A DNA stretch of 5,808 bases from the NCBI GenBank assembly GCA_020627425.1, contig JAHKXX010000208.1, positions 1 through 5,808 on the forward strand, in the 5' to 3' direction. Positions 1 through 4,369 of this stretch are shown here, in pieces; positions within the stretch are counted from its first letter, which is position 1, and each line of letters opens with the position of its first letter. The notes below the pieces were generated by a model. That model worked only from the letters and a program-made list of their open reading frames with translations. It searched no databases and was not told the origin of the DNA. Source of the stretch: a bacterium. GTDB taxonomy: Bacteria > Bacillota > Clostridia > Oscillospirales > Acutalibacteraceae. A program made the position numbers and the translations under genes.

Positions 1-92
1 CGTACGCGTGCCGATAGGTAGGTGGTAACATCAATCAGAGTGCGCGAATTGCTCAGCGCGAGCACGCGCCGGAGGCACTCCGCCGCGCTGCC
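1..92. other. GC-rich hairpin-forming element upstream of the fak operon
   Basis: This stretch is clearly more GC-rich than the rest of the window and is full of inverted repeats. CAGCGCG (54-60) pairs with CGCGCTG (84-90), enclosing a CGGAG/CTCCG hairpin (70-74/78-82) with a GCA loop. An alternative hairpin, GCGCG-AGCA-CGCGC, lies at 56-69. All three + strand frames contain stops. One minus-strand frame is open from about 107 to the left edge (ending ...TLIDVTTYLSARV) but has no ATG and only an internal GTG. It may be an intergenic repeat, a terminator-like structure of the preceding gene, or the end of a convergent or broken gene. The sequence alone does not decide. Confidence 0.4.
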
Positions 93-122
93 TTGACAGT
101 TGGTGGGTCAGAGTGTTATAAT
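93..122 (+). promoter_or_regulatory. Sigma-A promoter of the degV-dak2-plsX operon
   Basis: A perfect -35 box TTGACA (93-98) and a perfect -10 box TATAAT (117-122) are separated by 18 bp. TTATAA at 116-121 would give a 17-bp spacer. The expected start of transcription is about 129, giving a leader of roughly 55 nt before the first ATG. Two consensus hexamers suggest a strong housekeeping promoter. Confidence 0.88.
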
Positions 123-138
123 GACGAAGGTTAGAAAT

Positions 139-159
139 ACTTTAAATGCTTTGTAAAGT
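139..159. promoter_or_regulatory. AT-rich inverted repeat in the operon leader, possible operator
   Basis: ACTTTA (139-144) and TAAAGT (154-159) form a 6-bp inverted repeat with a 9-nt spacer, just downstream of the predicted transcription start. The placement suits a repressor site or a weak RNA hairpin. It does not match the FapR operator as I know it. In an AT-rich leader a 6-bp repeat can arise by chance. Confidence 0.2.
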
Positions 160-185
160 AAAGTAAACAATAAAAGGAGAATACT

Positions 186-1151
186 ATGTACGATTATGTT
201 ATTATTGCGGACACCTCTTCTGATATGTCTGCGAAGCTACGACAAAGATATGAGATAGAGGATTATCTTCGTGGAATTATTTATTATCCCGATGGTCATT
301 GTGAGTCTATGGATCTTGATTGGGAAAAAATGACGCCAAGCGAATACTATTCGTCTATGAAGGATAAAAAATCACTGTATAAAACTGCCTCTGTTCCGGT
401 CGGCAATATAACAGAAACCTTTGAAAAATACTTAAAGCAGGGCAAGGATATACTTAGTATTTCTATTTCCTCCGCTTTGTCTACTACATATAACGAAACT
501 ATGATGGTTGCCGACGAACTGATGAAGAAATATCCCGGCAGAACGATCAAATGCGTTGACTCGCTCAGATACTCTACAGCACTTGCTTACCTTGTATGTA
601 TGGCGTCCGATAAGAGAAAAAGCGGAGCAACTCTGGGTGAGACCTTTGAATATATAGAAAGTAAAAAACATACGATACACCAGATGGGATTTATGGATGA
701 TTTGTTTTTCCTTGTAAAAACTGGCAGACTCAATAACTTCAAGGCGTTTTTCGGTACTCTCGTCGGTGTCAACGCTATGGCGGACTTTAACCGTAAGGGT
801 CTTTCCGAGGTCATTATAAAGGCAAAGGGTAAATCCACCGCAGTTGAGATGATCCTGCGTTATATGGATGAAACAATTATAGATCCTGAAAACCAGATAA
901 TATTTGTCGCTCATACTCAAAGAGATAAGTATGCAAATATACTTGCGGAGGCTATAAAACAAAGATTTTCCCCCAAAGAGGTTATTATTAATCAGGTTGG
1001 TATGGCGTGTGGTGCTTCAATAGGTCCCGGACTTTGTGCTGCATTTTACGAAGGAAAGGAAATAAGCGAAAATCTTGCAGAGGAAAAGAAGCTTATGTCG
1101 CAGTTGGAAGCAGAACTTAAAAACCGTAAAAAGCTTCCAAAAGCTCAGTAA
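186..1151 (+). CDS. DegV family fatty acid-binding protein (FakB type)
   Basis: DegV/FakB proteins are cytosolic two-domain carriers that hold a fatty acid and present its carboxylate to the kinase FakA. The N-terminus (IIADTSSDMS) matches the family opening V.DS.aDl. A KTAS segment (66-69) corresponds to the family KTSqPs motif. ISSALSTTY (94-102) matches the SSgLSGTY lipid-carboxylate loop. TGRL (179-182) matches the conserved GR motif. Near the C-terminus GASIGPG (276-282) replaces the usual GtHtGPG or GAHvGPG, so the common His is Ser278. At 321 residues it is longer than the usual 280-290 because of a charged, probably helical tail (about 290-321). The ATG has a good AGGAG site (175-179) 6 nt upstream. 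The following genes are a FakA-like kinase and PlsX, which supports FakB over an unrelated DegV role. The bound lipid cannot be told from sequence. Confidence 0.88.
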   Translation: MYDYVIIADTSSDMSAKLRQRYEIEDYLRGIIYYPDGHCESMDLDWEKMTPSEYYSSMKDKKSLYKTASVPVGNITETFEKYLKQGKDILSISISSALSTTYNETMMVADELMKKYPGRTIKCVDSLRYSTALAYLVCMASDKRKSGATLGETFEYIESKKHTIHQMGFMDDLFFLVKTGRLNNFKAFFGTLVGVNAMADFNRKGLSEVIIKAKGKSTAVEMILRYMDETIIDPENQIIFVAHTQRDKYANILAEAIKQRFSPKEVIINQVGMACGASIGPGLCAAFYEGKEISENLAEEKKLMSQLEAELKNRKKLPKAQ

Positions 1152-1169
1152 ATAGAAAGAGAGATTTTG

Positions 1170-2807
1170 ATGATACACAGTAAGATAGACAGTTCACTAA
1201 TGGAGCTAATGCTTACAAATGGCTATAATAATCTTGCCGCAAATCAGGAAGAGATAAATGAGCTGAATGTTTTTCCCGTCCCTGATGGTGATACAGGAAT
1301 AAACATGAGTATGACCATGAACGGCGGTATAAAAACCTTTAGCAATGCTGATACCGTTTCAAAGGTACTTTCGGATTTCTCGCACGGAATGCTGTTCGCC
1401 GCAAGAGGAAACTCGGGCGTAATATTTTCTCAGTTTATACGCGGATTTGCCGACGGCGCAAAGGGTGTTGACGAAATGTCTGTCTCGGACTTTGTGCGCT
1501 CTATGAACAGTGGTGTAAAACAGGCGTATAAGTCTGTTGCAAAGCCGGTCGAGGGTACTATGCTGACTGTTATGAGAGAGGCGTCGGATTTTCTTGATAC
1601 CAACTATAAAAAATATGACAGCTATGAAAAATGCTTTGCCGAGCTTTTGCCTGCTATGCAGGATTCTCTTTCCAATACGCCGCAGCTTCTTCCTGTTTTA
1701 AAGGAAGCGGGTGTTATTGACAGCGGCGGCGCAGGTCTTATAAAGGTTTTCGAGGGTATGAGTATGGCTCTTGATGACAGGCTCCTCGATGACTATAAGA
1801 AGGAAGCCGTAAACAATGCTCCTGCTGCCGTTACATCACTTCCCGATAACGGAAAGATGACCTATGGCTACTGTACGGAGTTTATACTGCAGCTTATGTT
1901 CTCGGACAAAAGGGCAGAGGGCTTTGAGCTTGAAAAAATGATCGAAAAGCTTGAGACTATCGGTGATTCCATAGTGGCTATAAGGGACGAGAATATAGTA
2001 AAGGTACACATTCATACCTTTACACCGGAAGTAGTTCTTGCGTATGCACATACCTTCGGAGAATTTCTTACGCTGAAAATAGAGAATATGTCTGTACAGC
2101 ATAATCAAAAAATTAAAGAAGAGGTTCCCGAAAACAAGCGTAAAAAGTTTTCTATAGCAGCAGTGCTTTCCGGGGAAGGAATAAAAGACTACTTTATCGG
2201 TATCGGTACAGACGCAATTATAAACGGCGGTCAGACCGATAATCCCTCGATAGAAGAGTTTATCAAGGCGTTTGACACTATAAATGCCGAAAACATAATA
2301 GTACTGCCAAATAATTCAAATGTCATCCTTGCTGCAAAGCAGGCGGCTAAGCTGTATAAAAAGAGCAAGGTATTCGTAATAGAAACAAAATCCATTGCCG
2401 AGGGTTATTCTGCATTGTCGATGATGAATAATTCCGTAGACACCCCGGAGGAGCTTATAGAGAGTATGACCTCCAATCTGTCCTACGTTACCACCGGCTA
2501 TATCACTACCTCAACGCGCGATTGTAGTATCGGCGGAATAGAAGTAAAAAAGGATAACTATATTGGTCTTGATAACGAAACTATCCGCTCCTCTTCCGAT
2601 GATATAAATGAAACCATAATCGGCTTGCTGAAAAATATACCTGATATCGTCTCCAAAGAGGTCATAACCGGTTTTTACGGAAGCAGTGTAAGTCTGGAAC
2701 AGGCTGAAATGGTAAAAATGCTTATAGAAAAAGAATTCCCGTTTATTGAGTGCGGTCTTATAGAGGGAAAAATGCCTGTTTATGATTATATTTTTGCGAT
2801 AGAATAA
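1170..2807 (+). CDS. DAK2 domain fatty acid kinase, FakA type (YloV family)
   Basis: This is the likely ATP-dependent kinase that phosphorylates FakB-bound fatty acid to acyl-phosphate. It shows the full three-part architecture. The N-terminal DhaL/DAK2 kinase domain (about 1-200) has NVFPVPDGDTG (33-43) with the metal-binding aspartates D39 and D41, ARGNSG (78-83) and DSGGAGL (184-190). The middle domain (about 225-310) has YCTEF with Cys235 and KVHIHT with His280/His282, the Cys/His set reported as a metal site in FakA. The C-terminal EDD-fold domain (about 325-545) has GGQTDNPS (353-360) and LPNNSN (379-384). Length (545 aa) is normal for the family. I chose ATG 1170 over the in-frame TTG at 1167 because AGAGAG (1158-1163) then lies 6 nt away. 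The gap after the DegV stop is 18 nt, so the genes are probably co-transcribed. Confidence 0.92.
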   Translation: MIHSKIDSSLMELMLTNGYNNLAANQEEINELNVFPVPDGDTGINMSMTMNGGIKTFSNADTVSKVLSDFSHGMLFAARGNSGVIFSQFIRGFADGAKGVDEMSVSDFVRSMNSGVKQAYKSVAKPVEGTMLTVMREASDFLDTNYKKYDSYEKCFAELLPAMQDSLSNTPQLLPVLKEAGVIDSGGAGLIKVFEGMSMALDDRLLDDYKKEAVNNAPAAVTSLPDNGKMTYGYCTEFILQLMFSDKRAEGFELEKMIEKLETIGDSIVAIRDENIVKVHIHTFTPEVVLAYAHTFGEFLTLKIENMSVQHNQKIKEEVPENKRKKFSIAAVLSGEGIKDYFIGIGTDAIINGGQTDNPSIEEFIKAFDTINAENIIVLPNNSNVILAAKQAAKLYKKSKVFVIETKSIAEGYSALSMMNNSVDTPEELIESMTSNLSYVTTGYITTSTRDCSIGGIEVKKDNYIGLDNETIRSSSDDINETIIGLLKNIPDIVSKEVITGFYGSSVSLEQAEMVKMLIEKEFPFIECGLIEGKMPVYDYIFAIE

Positions 2808-2820
2808 GAGGTTATTTGTT

Positions 2821-3777
2821 GTGCAGAAGCTTGTTATTGATTCATACGGTGCAGATATTGGCGATGAAGCCATTATAAGAGGGGCATTAAAGGCACTTGA
2901 GAGACACACCGAATACGGTGCGGTAATAGTAGGAAACCGTAAAAGCTTTGAAAAATGCCTTTCAGACTGGAGTGTTGATATTTCTCGTTTGGAGCTTGAG
3001 GAAACGGACAACTATGTAAGAAATGATGAGTCGCCGATGTCTGTTTTCAACGGCAGGGAAAATGCCTCAGTTTGTATAGCTATGGACAGGCTGAAAAATG
3101 ATGATGATTGTTTCTCCTGTCTCAGCCCGGGAAATACAGGTGCACTTTTTGTTGCGTCTATGACTCGTCTGGGACTTGAAAAGGGAATAAAGTCTCCGGT
3201 TCTTGCTTCCTCTATACCAAAGCCCGACGGCAACTGGTTTTGCCTTCTGGACTGCGGAGCAAGCCTTTCATGCACGGAAAATGATCTTGTAAAATTTGCC
3301 CATCTCGGTTCGGATTTTGCAAAACGCTGTTATAGTATTCCAGCTCCGAAGGTAGGACTGCTTTCAAACGGACGTGAAAGCACAAAGGGGACAGAGCTGA
3401 TAAAAAAGACGAATGCTCTGTTAAGCGAAAGTGACCTGAACTTTGTCGGAAATGTTGAAAGCTATGACTTATTTACAGATTATGTTGATGTAGTAGTTGC
3501 GGATGGGTTTTGCGGTAATCTGTTGTTAAAAACAATCGAAGCAACAGCACAGTCGATCTTGAAGGTACTTCACCGCGTAGAACAACAGTATCCGTCAGAC
3601 TATAAGGATGTTTTTGACACCGTGAATGAGGCTATTGCCGAAAAATATGAACTCAATGTTCGCGGAGGAGCTTTTTTTCTCGGTACAAAAAAACCTATTA
3701 TAAAAATGCACGGCTGTTCTACAGAGGATACGGTAGGGTACTGTATTGACCAGTTGATAAGACTTGATATGAATTGA
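2821..3777 (+). CDS. Divergent PlsX-like phosphate acyltransferase
   Basis: PlsX interconverts acyl-ACP and acyl-phosphate, the substrate of the glycerol-3-phosphate acyltransferase PlsY. It acts at the inner face of the membrane. Family blocks appear in order: VIDSYGAD (5-12) for the usual aVDAMGGD, SPGNTGAL (102-109), LLDCGAS (142-148) for LDvGAN, LLSNGREstKG (180-190) for LLNiGeE..KG, GNVES (210-214), a VVADGFCGNLLLK block (about 225-237), and RGGAFFLG (281-288). The fold assignment is firm. However, AMGGD, GAN and NIGEE are all altered, so a reduced or changed activity, or a paralogue partnered with the adjacent kinase, is possible. The length of 318 aa is slightly short. The GTG start follows AGAGG (2807-2811) by 9 nt, with no earlier in-frame start and only 13 nt after the kinase stop. 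No clear terminator follows before 3822. Confidence 0.85.
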   Translation: MQKLVIDSYGADIGDEAIIRGALKALERHTEYGAVIVGNRKSFEKCLSDWSVDISRLELEETDNYVRNDESPMSVFNGRENASVCIAMDRLKNDDDCFSCLSPGNTGALFVASMTRLGLEKGIKSPVLASSIPKPDGNWFCLLDCGASLSCTENDLVKFAHLGSDFAKRCYSIPAPKVGLLSNGRESTKGTELIKKTNALLSESDLNFVGNVESYDLFTDYVDVVVADGFCGNLLLKTIEATAQSILKVLHRVEQQYPSDYKDVFDTVNEAIAEKYELNVRGGAFFLGTKKPIIKMHGCSTEDTVGYCIDQLIRLDMN

Positions 3778-3807
3778 GTCCCCACCAGCTATAGCCGAAA
3801 AGTAACA

Positions 3808-3813
3808 TACAAT
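3808..3813 (+). promoter_or_regulatory. Candidate -10 box for the B12-riboswitch unit
   Basis: TACAAT lies where a -10 box would put the start of transcription near 3820, immediately before the first base of the riboswitch P1 stem at 3822. No good -35 hexamer is visible about 17 bp upstream. The promoter is therefore weak or dependent on an activator, or the unit is also fed by read-through from plsX. Confidence 0.35.
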
Positions 3814-3821
3814 TTAATATT

Positions 3822-3999
3822 ACAGTATAAGGTCGCACGCTGTGCGTAATCGGGAATATCGGTGAAATTCCGAAGCAACCGTCATTACCGTGATCGAAAT
3901 ACTTCGTAAGCCGGATCACTCCCTTGTACTGTGGTAATGCTCTCTTGGACGAAGAAGAAGCGCAGCCGGTAAAAGGGTGTCAGGATACCTTGATGCTGT
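3822..3999 (+). ncRNA. Cobalamin riboswitch
   Basis: This RNA should bind a cobalamin and shut down downstream expression. P1 is formed by ACAGUAU-AAGGU (3822-3833) pairing with ACCUU-G-AUGCUGU (3987-3999). That is 12 base pairs with one bulged G and one G-U pair, and it fixes both ends. The core GGGAA...CGGTGAAATTCCGAAGC (3852-3876) matches the family consensus GGGAA...GGTGaaAtCC..aGC. TGTCAGGATACCT (3978-3990) matches the B12 box AGYCmGgAgaCC. Other visible stems are CGCAC/GTGCG (3834-3838/3842-3846), CATTACC/GGTAATG (3883-3889/3933-3939), GTGAT/ATCAC (3890-3894/3915-3919) and CGAA/TTCG (3895-3898/3903-3906). The usual GCaGCCCCCGC stretch is diverged here (GCAACCGTCATTACCGTGAT). I cannot tell from this which upper ligand form is preferred. 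The downstream carrier-like gene fits B12 control. Confidence 0.88.
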
Positions 4000-4029
4000 T
4001 CTTCTTGTACACTTTTTTATACCTGTTGT

Positions 4030-4063
4030 GCTTTCTTTGTTATATACACTGAAAGCCTTTTTT
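4030..4063 (+). terminator. Terminator-like hairpin, likely riboswitch expression platform
   Basis: GCTTTC (4030-4035) pairs with GAAAGC (4051-4056). Inner TGT/ACA pairs (4038-4040/4046-4048) form beyond a small internal loop. After C4057 comes a run of six T (4058-4063). It lies between the riboswitch and the first ribosome site, where a ligand-controlled terminator would act. The stem is short, so it may be weak, or control may be at translation instead. Confidence 0.5.
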
Positions 4064-4066
4064 AAT

Positions 4067-4070
4067 GGAG
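4067..4070 (+). promoter_or_regulatory. Ribosome binding site deciding the HNH_repeat-like start
   Basis: GGAG is 5 nt before ATG 4076. This selects the 97-residue form over an upstream in-frame GTG at 3977, which lies inside the riboswitch B12 box and has no ribosome site. Confidence 0.7.
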
Positions 4071-4075
4071 TTTTT

Positions 4076-4369
4076 ATGGACGAAAAGAAACAGAAAGCTA
4101 TTGATATGCTGAACAAGAGGTTTACCGAGCTGGGACGTCTGCCAAAGCGCAGCGATTTTGATCCATCAAAGGTATGCTTTATTAAGCAAAAGCTCGGTCC
4201 GTGGCCGCGCGCCTTAGAGGAAGCAGGACTTAAGGAAAAGCCTCTTGTTTCATCAAAGGAAAAATCAAAGCTAAAAAGACAGCGCCGCAAGGAAATGCTG
4301 AGGTCCATAAAAAAATCCGAAAGACAGACAAAAAAACTACAGGAGGAAAAAAATGAAAACAAAAACTAA
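4076..4369 (+). CDS. Small basic protein with one HNH_repeat-like (homing endonuclease-associated) domain
   Basis: Function is unknown. Residues about 6-52 resemble the homing-endonuclease-associated repeat: a helix ending in ELGRLPKRSDFD (18-29), a second helix (VCFIKQK), then LGPWPRALEEAGL (40-52), equivalent to the repeat's FGSW..AL..AGL signature. That repeat is a small helical module thought to bind DNA and often flanks HNH nucleases. No nuclease motif is present here. The C-terminal half (53-97) is a highly charged Lys/Arg/Glu helix with no hydrophobic segment, possibly a coiled coil or a nucleic-acid-binding tail. It is the first gene after the cobalamin riboswitch, and its last 17 nt overlap the next CDS, so translation is probably coupled. 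A role in B12 biology is only implied by position. Confidence 0.75.
   Translation: MDEKKQKAIDMLNKRFTELGRLPKRSDFDPSKVCFIKQKLGPWPRALEEAGLKEKPLVSSKEKSKLKRQRRKEMLRSIKKSERQTKKLQEEKNENKN
4341..4346 (+). promoter_or_regulatory. Strong ribosome binding site for the DUF4430 protein, inside the preceding CDS
   Basis: A perfect AGGAGG lies 6 nt before ATG 4353, within the last codons of the small upstream gene. This supports high expression of the secreted protein and translational coupling across the 17-nt overlap. Confidence 0.85.

Noticed and set aside
153..167. Three tandem GTAAA units in the leader as a regulatory repeat
   Set aside because: Only 15 nt of AT-rich sequence next to a ribosome site, which is easily explained by chance.
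432..962. 176-residue minus-strand open frame under the DegV gene
   Set aside because: It shows no recognisable domain, and the + strand gene there has clear family motifs throughout.
186..1151. DegV as a regulator of degradative enzymes
   Set aside because: The family name is historical. The lipid-loop motifs and the adjacent FakA-like kinase point to fatty-acid binding.
2511..3275. Two minus-strand open frames across the kinase/plsX junction
   Set aside because: They are antisense to well-supported genes and have low-complexity or unrecognisable translations.
3778..3821. Intrinsic terminator after plsX
   Set aside because: GCTATAGC (3788-3795) is a short palindrome with no stable loop and no T-run, so read-through into the riboswitch unit cannot be excluded.
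3977..4075. N-terminal extension of the small HNH_repeat-like gene from GTG 3977, giving a hydrophobic leader
   Set aside because: The start lies inside the riboswitch B12 box and P1 stem and has no ribosome site. The apparent hydrophobic segment is translated from structured leader RNA and the terminator-like region. ATG 4076 has GGAG 5 nt upstream.
3916..4362. 148-residue open frame on the minus strand
   Set aside because: It is antisense to the riboswitch and the small gene, is Ser/Phe-rich as expected from the complement of Lys/Glu codons, and shows no family resemblance.
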